NCBI GenBank assembly: GCA_019914995.1
Contig: CM034144.1
Location: 1,746,001 to 1,810,000, forward strand
Length of the DNA: 64,000 bases
Direction: 5' to 3'
Origin: Acanthochlamys bracteata
Lineage: Eukaryota > Streptophyta > Magnoliopsida > Pandanales > Velloziaceae
Below, piece after piece: positions 27,028 to 39,892 of the stretch (positions are counted from its first letter, which is position 1; each line of letters begins with the position of its first letter). The notes below the pieces were generated by a model that did not search any database, was not told where the DNA came from, and worked only from the letters and a program-made list of their open reading frames with translations. The position numbers and the translations under genes are program-made.

Positions 27028-30000
27028 ATGTCTTCGCTTAGTAGAGAGCTGGTGTTCCTCATCCTTCAGTTTCTTGATGAGGAGAAGTTCAAAGAGACAG
27101 TCCACAAGTATGACTTTTTTTCTCTTTGTGGAAAAATATTTTGTTATTTTGTAGTCCATTAATGTCGACTATGTGAAGTACATTGCTTACATTTTTGACA
27201 TGTGAGTGGAATACAGGCTAGAACAAGAGTCCGGATTCTTCTTCAACATGAAGTATTTCGAGGATGAGGTGCATAATGGCAATTGGGATGAAGTTGAGCG
27301 CTACCTCTCTGGCTTCACTAAGGTTGACGACAATCGCTACTCGATGAAAATCTTCTTCGAGATTCGAAAGCAGAAATATCTTGAGGCTTTGGACAAGTAA
27401 TGGTCTTATTCAACCTGAAGTACCCTATAATAGTAATATATTTTATTCTCTCTGTTCTAATTGAGGTGTGGGTTTTTCAGGCATGATCGTGCCAAAGGTG
27501 TTGATATACTTGTGAAGGATTTGAAAGTGTTTTCCTCATTCAATGAGGAACTATTTAAGGAGATCACACAACTCTTGACATTGGAGAATTTTAGGTGAAT
27601 TTGTAGACCTCTTTTCTTTCATTATTTTGATTTCTTTGTCAAATTAATGAGACAGACATAACAATCATTTTTATGCACCAGAGAAAATGAGCAACTTTCT
27701 AAGTATGGCGACACGAAGTCTGCGAGAGCAATAATGCTCGTGGAGCTTAAGAAACTGATTGAGGCGAACCCTCTGTTTCGTGACAAGCTGCAATTTCCCA
27801 ACCTCAGAAACTCAAGATTACGCACGCTTATTAACCAGAGGTAAAGGAAAACAAAATCAGGTTTTGATGATTTCTACTTGATGGAAGCTTTGATATAAGT
27901 TTTTGTGCATGTAACCTAATTATGTGTTGAGGCTTCATGCATAAAAGTTAAGTGTTGGTTTTGTACTTGTATGCTTTTGTTGGCGTTTGACACACTCTCT
28001 AGAGTTTAGATTAGTGTTGAAGAGATGTAATTTTAGTAAGAAAAAACCAAACTCGGCCATGCATAATAAGATGCCAACTAATTACACATGCATACTTCAA
28101 TTAAATAATTGCTTGTATAAGAGGGTTCAACTTTACATTTTACCACACGGTTTATTTCTTTTCATACTTCCTTATTCCTGTTAGGTATACATAGCAAGTG
28201 TTGCTGATCATTAAACATTCATCTAAGCTATGTTGGATATTATTTTAGGCTAATTATACCGCAATCTTTATTGTTGCTTTGAGAACTTCGTTGTTTGTCA
28301 AAGCTATATGATATCGTTCTAGGCAATGAGAATTTAGCAGAGCCGGATTGCATCTTTGATGTTTGATTTGAAGAGCTTGATGTGAAGGGAAGATGATGGA
28401 GTCCTTCAAACTCACATTTGCATGCTGTCTTCTTTGCTTTTAGTTGCTTTTGATAGTATTATTTACCTACTATAGTAGAAAGAAATATTGCTTTTGAACT
28501 TCAGCATTCCCTGATGGTATTTCTTACAATGTTATTGGCCTGTAAATAGCGAAGGCTGGGGCTAGGATTTTGTGATCTGTGCTTCAGTCTTTAATAAACA
28601 TACACTGCTTATTGTCTTGATGTTATCCTTGTCTCAGATGATTTATAAGATAGAGTAATGGATATACAAGTAGAAACATGCTGCCAATGGAGGCCCCTTT
28701 TGTTGCACTTGTATAACATAAATAGGCAATGAACTGTCTTTTACTCTCTTTGGTGTGAAGTATCTAGTTAGTTTGGATTGTAGGAAGACTGAACCTGGCC
28801 TCATGGTAGAGAAAGCTAGTTAGGGACCTCTTACACCATGATTTTTTTGCTCCTACCCTTCATGAGTCTTTTGCTCTAGGTGAATGCGTATCTTTCTCAG
28901 CTATAAAGCAAGGTGCATTGAAGATTATTATGTGCAGAGTAACAATACCCATAATTTAAGCCAGGTCTATCAGTAAAGACATAGGTTATAAGCAATTGGA
29001 GATGATGATGTTTTAAAGAAACAGGAAGAAGCTTTCTTTTTACTGAAAAATTAGTATCTTAACTGGAGCTTTCCTAGTAAGAGTCAAATGGCTAATTGTA
29101 ATTACTGTAAGAAAATTTTCCGATGCTAATCCATGTTGGATTGTCAGTTTGTGGCCATCTTAGTCGTGTAGCCGAAGGATACATATCTTTGTTCACATGC
29201 ATGCGCATACATCGTTGTGAGTGTTATAGGGATTATCTGACAAATTTCCTCTATATTAAGGACTAGTATAGGACTTAATGCCTTGAAACGACCATTTAGA
29301 CTATCTTATGTGAATGTGCTACCTTCATTGGCCTGTTGTCAAGTTGTGCTTGCCACTACTTCAAATCCTTCTAATGTGACGTGTTAGGCTCCTGTAAGAG
29401 ATCAACAAGCAAATAGCGGTGAGAGAAATTGTTGATTAATCATGTCAATAGACAAAAAAAGTAATGTCTTCATTCCATTTGCAGCTTAAACTGGCAGCAC
29501 CAGCTTTGTAAAAATCCAAGGCCTAATCCTGATATAAAAACTTTATTTGTTGATCATTCTTGTGGACAACCAAATGGTGCACGTGCTCCATCACCAGCAA
29601 ACAATCCACTGCTTGGATCCATACCCAAACCTGGCGGTTTTCCTCCACTTACTGCACATACGGTACCACCTTATGCATATATCTTTAATTATCTCTCAAA
29701 ATAGTTTTCATGGATGCTATTTTTGGAATGACTTACTTATGTTGCTCTTCTCAGCCTTACCAATCTGCACCAACAGCGGTTCCCGCACCCTTGGCTGGGT
29801 GGATATCTAATCCACCACCTGTAACTCATCCAGCTGTTTCTGTTGGGCCAATAGGACTAACAGGTCCTGCTAATCCAGGTTGGTGTTACTTATAGGGTAG
29901 TATACAAATGCTGCTTCCTACCTATAGTTGTGGCTGTTAGCTTTCTTGAATTATTTGTTGCAGCAGCAATTTTGAAGCATCCTAGGACCCCTCCTACCAC

Positions 30001-33000
30001 CAACCCTGCGGTAGATTATGCATCAGCAGATTCTGAGCATGTACCTAAGAGAACAAGGCCCATTGGGATGTCTAATGAGGTATGCTGAACTCATGACCAG
30101 CTTAATAAAGCAATTGTATTTGCTAAGTTTCTCAAGAGATGACCCTCTATTGGATACTTTAGGTAAATCTCCCAGTCAACATACTACCAATTACTTATCC
30201 TCAGAATCACAGTCAGGCTATGTACACACCAGATGACTTACCAAAAAATGTAGCACGCACACTTAATCAGGGTTCAGCGCCAATGAGCATGGATTTTCAT
30301 CCTATTCAGCAGACCATTCTTCTTGGTAAGTTCCCAATTAAATTTGTCTTGCATCATGGTTCTTGACATTTTTGGAAAATTTTTGGTTTATTTCTTCCTT
30401 TTCTTTTTATAGTTTTGTAAGAATATCATTATTTTAAGTTATTTACTGATATATTATATTTAACTCAAAAAACCAATCAAAACAAGTAACCAGGATGTCT
30501 TCTTCAAAATTGGTAACCTTGAAACTATTTCCGTTATTGATTCCCAACTGGTCATTCATGGCACCTGTAGAATAGGTTTTTGAAATAACATTTTCATATT
30601 GTCAACAAGTTTGACTATATTTAAAATTGCTTCCTCTACAACAACATGAAATCATGAATGCCATTATTGGTTTGTTGATCACCAATGCTGTCAGGATTCA
30701 AACTTTCAGCTCCCCTTTTTGGGTAGAGGATGCCTTAACCAACCAAAAGAACTTTTTGTAGTTTCCAGAAAAAAGACAAACACATAATTCTGAATGATAT
30801 TTGTGTTTTTCAGATATGTAGTTACTTCCTTTTAATTAGTTTAACGGTTTTTGCTTAGTTGGGACAAATGTTGGTGACATCGGATTGTGGGATGTCGGTT
30901 CCAAGGAGAGATTAGTTCTCAAGAATTTTAAGGTGTGGGATCTCATCGCATGTTCCATGGCTCTACAGGTCTGCTTCTTTTGCACTGACAATTATTTGTA
31001 TAACCTTATCATCTGCCAACCTTTCTTCTAGAACAAGAAGGTAGAGGATCTAACTTTTATTATATTCATGTAGACTTCTTTAGTTAAAGACCCTGGGGTT
31101 TTAATCAACCGGGTAATCTGGAGCCCAGATGGCTCTTTGTTCGGTAAGCTTCATTTTGAATTTACGATGATATTTTAATTCAACAAGTTCCCATTAGAAC
31201 TTTGTCCATCATCACTGTTTATAATTCAGGTGTTGCTTATTCACGTCATATTGTGCAAATATATTCATATCATGGCAGAGATGATGTGAGGCAGCACTTG
31301 GAGGTGTGTATCCTAGCAATACCTTCTACATGTTTTTTTGTGCATTTGATTTTGTATTTTGGGGTTATCTTCTTCTGTTATCCACTGCAGATTGAGGCAC
31401 ATGTTGGTGGCGTTAACGATATTGCATTTGCCCATCCAAATAAGCTACTATGCGTTATTACTTGTGGAGATGACAAGACAATTAAGGTTTGTCACATGAT
31501 AATTAGATATGAATTCAGGATCAACATATGTATACAATAACAACAACAACAAAACTAAATTTTTATCCCACTTGAGTGGGGTCTACTATATGAATCCGTT
31601 CTTTTATTCTGTTCGATTATAAACCAGATCCAACGAAAGATTCAATTCCTCTAAATCCTTCACCACTATCCTAAGCCAAGTTAATTTTAGTCTACCATTT
31701 TTCTCCTAAAATGTTCCAATAGAATTGCATCACTCCTATGCATTGCAGTATTTTTATGTTTGCACAAGATATGCCTGAACCACCTAAAATAGAATTGCAT
31801 CACTCCTATGCATTACAGTATTTTTATGTTTGCACAAGATATGCCTGAACCACCTAAGTGTACATTCTCTAACTTGTCCTCAATCTGCGCAATAGCTACT
31901 TGTTGACAAAGTTATCAAAATTTCGATATAAATTTTAAAATTATACGATTTTACGGTTTTACTTCACCAAAACGATCCCGATTTCAAGTAAAAATTTTTT
32001 GAGTAAAATTTTACCCGGATCCCGATTTAAATTTTAAAATCGGTAAGATTCTGATCTTTTTACAATTTTACGATTTACCTTTGAAATTTTTTTTGTAATT
32101 AACTAAATTTGAGGGAGTTTTTTTGTAAAATTCTAGGGAGTTTTCTATAAAATCTAAGAAAGTTTTGTGAAAAATATAATTTTGAGAAATGTTTTATAAA
32201 ATATAGAGTGGTTTTTTTATAAAATTTAAAAGAATTTCCATTCTTGTTTAAATGCAATAACTTTAATTTTTTCAAAAATATTAGAAAATGTTTTATAAAA
32301 GATCCTTGATAGCATTAAAAGAATTATTTATATAATTTGTCGGTAGCAAAATCTTATGATCTTAGTTTAAAATTCCAATTTCACGATTCTACTCAAGCGA
32401 AACGATTTTACTTAAAATTCTGATTTTGACAACCTTATTTGTTGATATATGTTCTCATTATGTATTGTCTATTTCAGTATACCCACACATCCATCTTAAA
32501 ATTTTTATTTCGCAATATTTATCTTATGAACATTTTGACTTGTAATAGCCTAGCACCCACTACCGTATGTAATCAAGAGACTAATATCTGTTTTAACCAT
32601 AGGTGTGGGATGCAACTACTGGCACCAAGCAGTACACCTTTGAGGGTCATGAGGCGCCTGTCTATTCTATCTGTCCCCATTACAAGGAGACTATTCAGGT
32701 ATTCAATACAGTGTTAACAAGGACCAGTTATTATTGTTAATATTATTATTATTATTTTTTTTTTTTTGGGAGAACTAAGACCACATTATTGTCTCTGAGA
32801 GTTTGTTTCTAACCAGATGTGCTCACTTATATTGTAAATTTATTTTGTTTGTCAGTTCATCTTTTCAACTGCTTTAGATGGAAAGATAAAGGCATGGCTG
32901 TATGATAACGTTGGCTCTCGGGTTGACTATGATGCCCCAGGTCACTGGTGTACAACCATGGCTTACAGTGCTGATGGCACTAGGTAAGTAAAAGTCTCCT

Positions 33001-36000
33001 CAGTTCAATTCCTATTTAGCTTATGTGCGTATATATCCTGTATTTTGACACAACCCTTTGTTTCAATATTGTACATCCTGTATCTACACAACCCTTTGTT
33101 TTAATATTATTTTACATATAGGCTATTCTCATGTGGGACTAGCAAAGAGGGTGAATCACACATTGTTGAGTGGAATGAAAGTGAAGGTGCCGTGAAGAGA
33201 ACATACCAAGGATTCCGGAAAAGATCTCCTGGTGTTGTACAGTTCGATACAACCAGAAACCGCTTTTTGGCAGCTGGAGATGAATTTTTGATTAAGTTCT
33301 GGGACATGGATAATACAAGTCTCTTAACAACTGTTGATGCTGATGGTGGCTTACCAGTAAGTTATTATGGACAATTTACATGTCTTAGTTTTCTATGATG
33401 AAAATCTGACTAAAATTGACGAATCAGGCAAGTCCGAGGATTCGCTTTAACAAGGAGGGCACACTATTGGCTGTTTCCACTCATGATAATGGAATCAAGA
33501 TCTTGGCCAATGCTGATGGGCTTCGTTTGCTACGTGCACTTGAGAATCGCTCTTTTGATGCTTCCAGGGTTGTGTCAGAGACGACAACTAAGGTAAGTCT
33601 TTAAAAGTAGTTCGTGGTACAAATCATTTGCTAGGATTTTTATAACAGTCTGGTTTGTAATACAGCCTGTAATAAGCCCATTAACTGCTGTTGGCGGATC
33701 AAGCTCGGGAACAATAGATAGAGCTTCTCCTGCAGTGGCTATTATTGGAATGGTTGTTGACATATTTCTTTTAAAGCATCTATATTCAACGTGTGTTACT
33801 TTGTTATCCTTGCACTATCCTGAAAATTAACTGGATTTTGATTTTTATAGAATGGTGATACTCGGAGCTTGGTGGATGTAAAACCTAGAATACCAGATGA
33901 GTCTATGGACAAATCGAAAATATGGAAGCTCACTGAAATTATTGAGCCAGCTCAATGTCGATCATTGAGGCTTGTAGATAACTTGAGGACAAGCAAGGTA
34001 AGCTTTCTTTAACTGTTCTATTAGGGTGCTGTAGCTTCTCATGATAAGAAATTTGTTACATTGTGTACGTAGAGCATTGATGTTTGAGACTACTATGAAG
34101 CTTGTTTAATTACATACCAGACAAGACACTTGGTATAGCTCGTAAGCCTGTGACTGCCTTCTAAAAGATCAGCAGTCAAAATAGTTTCAAGCATTGCGAA
34201 AAGTTCTGCTCATACTTTTTCATAATAAATGTCGCAGTTGCATTCTTCCTTTTTTATGGCAGTTGGTTTAATTTTGATCTAATCACATCATGACTTTTCA
34301 TAAATAGCCATTATTTCTTTAAGCAGCTTTATTTAATGAAGATAATTGTATAGTAGCTTGTTGCAAGGCTTTGTGAGAATACTAGTATAATGAACTTAAG
34401 AAGTTTATCAATTGTATTCATTTATAATGATCTTCAACAGTCTTACAGTATGTCCTTTCACCTTGTTTACAGATATCAAGATTGATATATACCAATTCTG
34501 GTGTTGCCATCTTAGCTTTGGCATCCAATGCTATCCATCTACTCTGGAAATGGCCTCGCAATGAACGCAACCCTAATGGAAAGGTGAATATTCATGTCTT
34601 CTTTTTTCTCAGATGTCAGCTTAGTCTAGCTAATGTTTACTGCCATGTTGTAGGGCGCACTAATGGTCTATGTCTTACAGGCTACAGCAAGTGTTACTCC
34701 GCAGTTATGGCAACCTCCAAGTGGAATTTTGATGACAAATGATGTGACTGATGCTAATCCTGAAGAAGCAGTTCCATGTTTTGCTTTGTCAAAAAATGAC
34801 TCATATGTCATGTCTGCATCAGGAGGAAAAATTTCCTTGTTCAATATGATGACATTCAAGGTGGTTTCAGATTTAGCAATTTGTTCACCTTTAAGAAGGC
34901 TTCTTGCTTTGGAAATTTATTAATTCAGTACCTGATAAATATTCTTCATTGATTTTTATTGAATAGACCATGACAACATTCATGCCTCCACCACCAGCCG
35001 CAACATTTCTTGCATTTCATCCTCAAGACAACAATATTATTGCTATAGGAATGGATGACTCAACAATCCAGATCTACAACGTCCGTGTTGATGAGGTTAA
35101 GAGCAAGCTAAAGGGGCATTCTAAGAGGATCACTGGTCTTGCCTTTTCCAATGCACTGAATGTACTTGTTTCCTCTGGAGCTGATGCCCAGGTAAAATAT
35201 TGTTACGTCTGTAAGGAAATATATCTAATTATGTGACTTCATATTTTTAGAAATTCTAGATGATCCGCTTTTGCATTTGCTTTAAAAGATTTGCGTGTGG
35301 GGAACCGATGGATGGGAGAAGCAGAAGAACAGATTTTTGCAAATTCCTCCTGGGCGTACTTCTGCAACTGTTCAAGATACTCGAGTGCAATTTCATCAAG
35401 ATCAAATCCATTTCCTAGTAGTTCATGAAACCCAAATTGCTATATTTGAAGCAACTAAGTTGGAATGCATGAAGCAGGTATATTTTCGTTCAAACTGAGT
35501 TCTCGGATTAATTTTATACGCTTAATTTCTGTAACTTCATTTACCTTTGTGTTTAGTGGACCCCCCGTGAAGCCTCTGCTCCCATTTCCCATGCAACATT
35601 TTCCTGTGACAGCCAGTTAATTTATGTGAGCTTCCTGGATGCCAGTGTCTGTGTGTTCATGGCTTCGAATTTCCGGTTAAGATGTCGAATTACCCCACCT
35701 GCTTACCTTCCTTCAAGCGTTAGGTACTGTACCACCCTCATCAGATTTATATATACTTAATTAGTAGTTTTAATGTTTGTTCTGACCTCATTTTGATATT
35801 TTGGAAGGAATGTTGTTCACAGTGATAATCTATATATGTTCTTTTATCGACATTTTTAATATCTTGTTTTGTCTGACCTCATCTGCTATCTTAGTTTCAT
35901 TCTCGTGTTTGTCTATTGTCTAATGTTTAACTTGTTTATCTCTATAGGATAGATCTGGCAACACAAATGAAAATAGACAAATAAGTTTAATTAGTACATA

Positions 36001-36602
36001 TTTAGGGATGAGCTGCCTAGCTGTAGTGGCGCGGTTTATATGATAAACACTCATTGATATGGACTTGTGTAAATTATTTTTAACTGTGTATAAGAGGCAC
36101 ATGCATAAGCTGGTTTCACCTGGAACAGACAGCTGGTTCTTTTTGAAAAACTGCTTGTGGTGCTTACTCCAGTCTATATCACTAGCTCATCTGGGTTTAT
36201 GTACCATTAACTCATCTGGTTTTATGCACAAACCGTCTCAGATGGCAAGGCCAAACTTAGCCAGCTTGGCTGGGTCTGACAGCTACGCCTTGTACTCCTG
36301 TTAGATCACTTAATCACATGTGCATCAATTTCCTTGCTCCTACTGCCTGCATTTTGGAAATAATGTATTTGCTTGTGACATTCTTTTTCAGCCCAAACAC
36401 ATACCCGCTCGTGATTGCTGCTCACCCATTAGAGCCCAATCAGTTTGCTTTGGGATTGACTGATGGTGGAGTCCATGTACTTGAGCCCCTGGAATCTGAA
36501 GGAAAATGGGGAGTTACACCACCTGCTGAGAATGGCTCGGCAAGCAGCATGTCCACTCAACCACAGCAAGGAGCCTCAAGTTCTGAAAACCCAACTAGGT
36601 GA
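27028..36602 (+). CDS. TPL: TOPLESS/TPR1-type transcriptional corepressor
   Basis: Nuclear Groucho/Tup1-type corepressor recruited by EAR-motif repressors such as Aux/IAA and JAZ-NINJA. I traced 24 coding exons: 27028-27107, 27217-27396, 27481-27594, 27682-27840, 29485-29662, 29755-29878, 29964-30079, 30163-30325, 30859-30968, 31074-31143, 31230-31303, 31391-31486, 32603-32698, 32856-32983, 33122-33356, 33428-33592, 33666-33752, 33851-33997, 34473-34583, 34681-34860, 34967-35191, 35289-35477, 35557-35723, 36392-36602. Phase is unbroken, giving 1134 residues (Arabidopsis TPL is 1131). LisH (about 4-36) and CTLH (about 34-92) keep the EAR-pocket residues F35, K71, F74 and K78, and N176, the residue changed in tpl-1, is intact. 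A Pro-rich linker precedes two WD40 propellers (from about 345), with conserved KVWDATTG, GEGAVKRTYQG-like and MTTFMPPPPAATFLAFHP segments. The ending ENPTR matches the family's ...QPQR. The C-terminus places it in the TPL/TPR1 group rather than TPR2/3 or TPR4. Confidence 0.96.
31540..31720. repeat. Possible SINE-like repeat fragment in TOPLESS intron 12
   Basis: After a short (AAC)n run there is a stretch with CCCACTTGAGTGGGGTCTAC and TATATGAATCC. From memory this resembles a sequence common near one end of Au-type plant SINEs. No target duplication was found. It could simply be an unclassified dispersed repeat. Confidence 0.28.
31719..31858 (+). repeat. 70-bp tandem duplication in TOPLESS intron 12
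   Basis: Two adjacent 70-bp copies, 31719-31788 and 31789-31858, starting ATAGAATTGCATCACTCC. I see one clear substitution near the middle (ATTGCAG versus ATTACAG) and drift only at the end. The near-identity indicates a recent local duplication. Confidence 0.9.
31907..32437. mobile_element. Possible MITE with terminal inverted repeats in TOPLESS intron 12
   Basis: The left end has AAAGTTATCAAAAT and the right end carries ATTTTGACAACCTT, its imperfect inverse. Internal TAAAATCG/CGATTTTA motifs also mirror each other. Flanks are CTTGTTGA (31899-31906) and TTTGTTGA (32438-32445), 7 of 8 identical, compatible with a hAT-like duplication, although the exact borders are uncertain by a base or two. 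No coding capacity. Confidence 0.5.
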
Positions 36603-37700
36603 TAGTACAATGTTTCTGTCAAAGCTTGTTAAACCTCTTTCCCATTTCACCCATGGCTTTATAGGGGTGCTAACAAAGGTATCTTTCGAAGCTGTTATTT
36701 TTTCTTTGATTCATGACTATTTAACTTAGTTTATAATTAACACATGTTTTCATTTTGTTTTTTGATTGGCAGTTGGAGCTGAAACAAGTTCAGACATCAA
36801 TTCAAGTGGTAGAAGGAATTAGGTTTTCATTAGAATGCTGAGCTAATGGTTTTTACCATGTAGGTCCTACTTCAATTGATACCTAGGATTAGTTGATAGA
36901 CAAATCATACAGTGGTGGTATTGAAACTGTTGTGTTTTTAGGGTTGGCGGTTTGCATCTGTCAGTCTACCATGGTGTTTCTTTTATAAAGAACATGGTAG
37001 GCAGTTGTTTGTCTTTTGTACATTAGTCTTCTCTCTATGATGTTAATATTAACCTGCTGGAATCTAATTTATCTGTGGCTGCCGAGTTACTGAGACACTC
37101 AGCTGCAAAATGTGCGTGTAGAATTCGTGTAGAAATTTGAACGTAATATGCAAGAGCAGTGAAAATATTGAGGCAAAGTAGCTAGGTATTTAACCTCGAC
37201 CTCAAGCTACTTTGGACATTCTAACTTGATTTGATGGAGTTACTGCTAATGCAAAAGATAAGATTTGCAGCAGCTAAGTATTCAGCTGGACGCTGGCAAA
37301 CTGCTTCCTTGGAAGTTGAGCGATATGGCTCATGTAAGTTTTTCTCGGAAGGCTAGTGATTCTCTGCTACTGGCGCAAGGAAACTTATAACTATGTTAGT
37401 CTAATTCTTTACCAAATTGTTTCTATTTAAGAGCTGTAGCAATTATACGTACCGAATAAAATAGTCGGCTAACACTATCTAGTTACTCATGAGTAACAAT
37501 AGTTGGCAAGTTATCAATAATTTTATATGATATTTATAAAAATTCTTGACTTATTTTTATCATTATCAATGTATTTTGAAAAAAATTTTAAATTTATCAC
37601 GTGGTACAGTACTGGTTGGGACAATTTGGTCATAAAATAAATGAATCAAAGTTAACTTACAATAAAAAAATTAAAAATAAACAGTAATAAAATTCTATAA
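36603..37700. other. TOPLESS 3' UTR and downstream intergenic DNA
   Basis: Holds the 3' UTR. A GT..AG pair (donor at 36599, acceptor ending about 36771) could define an intron that removes the annotated stop codon. Beyond about 37450 the sequence becomes AT-rich and runs into repeats. No gene is seen. Confidence 0.45.
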
Positions 37701-37713
37701 TACTAACTTCGGT

Positions 37714-37920
37714 AAAATCTAACTCGAAACTAAAGATAGAGTTCATGATACGATTTCGAATTAGATTTTAATGTTTCTGAATTAGAAATTCGAGGAGTTA
37801 GTAAATAAATTTATAGATCGATGGACGGAGTATTAATCGGATTAGGAAACCGAGGATGACATTAAAATCTAATTCAAAACTATATCATGAACCCTATCTT
37901 CAGTATCCGAATTAAATTTT
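37714..37920. mobile_element. Foldback/MITE-like element, copy 1
   Basis: The left arm (37714-37775) and right arm (37859-37920) are inverse complements over about 60 bp with scattered mismatches; both contain ATTAGATTTTAATG or its inverse. The short centre has TAGATCGATGGACGGAGT. No coding capacity and no clear target duplication. A larger relative lies at 39386-39885, and a partial match to the centre lies near 48380. Confidence 0.65.
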
Positions 37921-38462
37921 TTTTTTTCAATTTAAATTTAAAACTTACTATTAGTACAAAGTTAATATAAAAAGTTATTTTTTATTAAAGTTGAATTTTT
38001 AATTTAATTTTTTAAATTTACTTTCTAAAATTCAAATTTACTCCAAATTAAACACACTCTTATTGTTGACTAATTCATCACCGTAATAATTTTGCTACTA
38101 TAAATTAATCATCTTGAACAAGAACATCATCAACTACCACAATCGTAAACTGCGCTCGATGGCTACTTGCAATGGAACGCAGGCTTGAGAGTGTTGGATC
38201 TATTATAAACTATCAAGATTTTATAGGTGATGTAGTTGATGATCAATGAATGAAGATCACTTCATTGATCACCGTTCACTTCAAAGGAAGTAATCCGGTG
38301 ATCACTGTCGGACCAGTTCTTGATTTGATCACCATCAATAGTGATCAGTGAAGTGATCTTCACTCGTTACATGATCGCCATCAACGGTGAAAAAAGATAA
38401 AAAATAACAAATTAAGCATGGTACATAAGGATTGAATAAAAGTCTGCAACATAATCTATGAA

Positions 38463-39130
38463 GCGCTTGTAATAATTCAACAGTGTCACTTCCTTGAGAT
38501 GAAAATTACATATAGTACTAAAGTTTCGCTACTGCTTCATTGCCGAGAAAAATTTATCGTTCATTTTTTTTAAAATAGAACAAAGAGTTATAATTATTTA
38601 TAGCCTGTTTAGTCTTATTTGTCCTTTTACATTAAATAGTTTGAAAAAATTGTAGTGAAAAATTTTCCTCCAAAGAAAGCTTCTAATTTATATAGTAATA
38701 GGATTCTAAATTTGTAAACTTAGATCCAACAATTGATATCAGAGTCAAATTGATCCAAATCTTTTATAGCTTGCATTAACAATCTTAACAATTCTGAAGT
38801 TCCAAAGTTATCGAAAGCTAACTATAATAATTGGTCAATCCACATAAGGATTTTATTTGGTTCTCAAGATTTGTGAGCTTATTAATGATGGATTTATGAA
38901 ATTCATTCCGGAACAAGAATCTGTCTATACAAATAAAAAGAAGAATGTTCTTACAGAGCAAAAAAAGAAGGATAGTAAAGCTCATTTTTTTACTCTATCA
39001 AATTAGAGGAGTCTACTTTCGAAGAATTGCCAAAGAGACAACATATAAGAAAGAATGAAAAATTCTTACAACCATTTATAAAGGAGTTGAAATGGTGCTG
39101 TAAATTCGTCTCCAAACTTTGAGTGGCGTA
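38463..39130 (+). pseudogene. Ty1/copia relic: LTR end, primer-binding site and gag start (copy A)
   Basis: Ends of an LTR-like stretch are followed at about 38733 by TTGATATCAGAGTC, close to the TGGTATCAGAGC primer-binding site of copia elements. A decayed gag start then begins near 38769, with translated similarity to the copia gag N-terminus and several stops. It is truncated at about 39130 and is colinear with the copy at 39893. Confidence 0.6.
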
Positions 39131-39385
39131 TTTGATTGCGAGTTTTAAATTAAATTTAAAAAGTTATTTTGGATTATTTGTTTATTTTGTATTAAAAGTA
39201 AGTTTGAAAAAAGTGAAATTTGTGGTATAGGAAACATACCCCTTGAGTTGAAGAGGGCAACAAACGGCCATAAAATAAAATTTGTGACGGTAACAAATGG
39301 TTATAAAATGAACGAATCAGAGCTAACTTACCATAAAAAAAAAAAAAAAAAATAGTAATAAAACTCTATAAATCCTAACTTCAGT

Positions 39386-39885
39386 AAAATCTAATTCGGA
39401 AATCGAAAATAGGTTCGTGATACGGTTTTGAATTAGATTTTAATGTTTTCGAATTAGAAATTTGAAGAGTTAGTAAAAGAATTTATATATTGATGGACGG
39501 AGTTTTAATCGAATTAGTAAATGAAATTTATAGGATGGAGTTTTTATCGTTTTCGAAAATGGCATGTCCTATATATAAGATAGGAGACCAAAGATAGGAG
39601 TTAGTAAACCGAATGATAAGTTTCTGAATCCGATCCAAAAACTGAAAATATTCTCCAATTAGAAATATCTTCTTCTCTCTTTCTAATCGGCGATTAGTTT
39701 AAATCTAATCGGATTCATTTAGAAATATCTTCGGTTTTCGAATCGAATTCTGAAACTCATTGTTCGGTTTACTAACTGCTATCTTCAGTTTTATTATCTC
39801 CTATTTTATATGTAGGACATGTCATCTTCGGAAAAGATAAAATCTAATTCAAAACCGTATCATTAACCTTATTTTCGGCTTCTGA
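39386..39885. mobile_element. Foldback element, copy 2, with long imperfect inverted arms
   Basis: Arms 39386-39655 and about 39725-39885 are inverse complements with indels. Examples are GATACGGTTTTGAATTAGAT at the outside, ATGGCATGTCCTA versus TAGGACATGTCAT further in, and GTTAGTAAACCGAA versus TTCGGTTTACTAAC. The transcript could form a long hairpin. No coding capacity is seen. Confidence 0.65.
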
Positions 39886-39892
39886 AGGTAAG

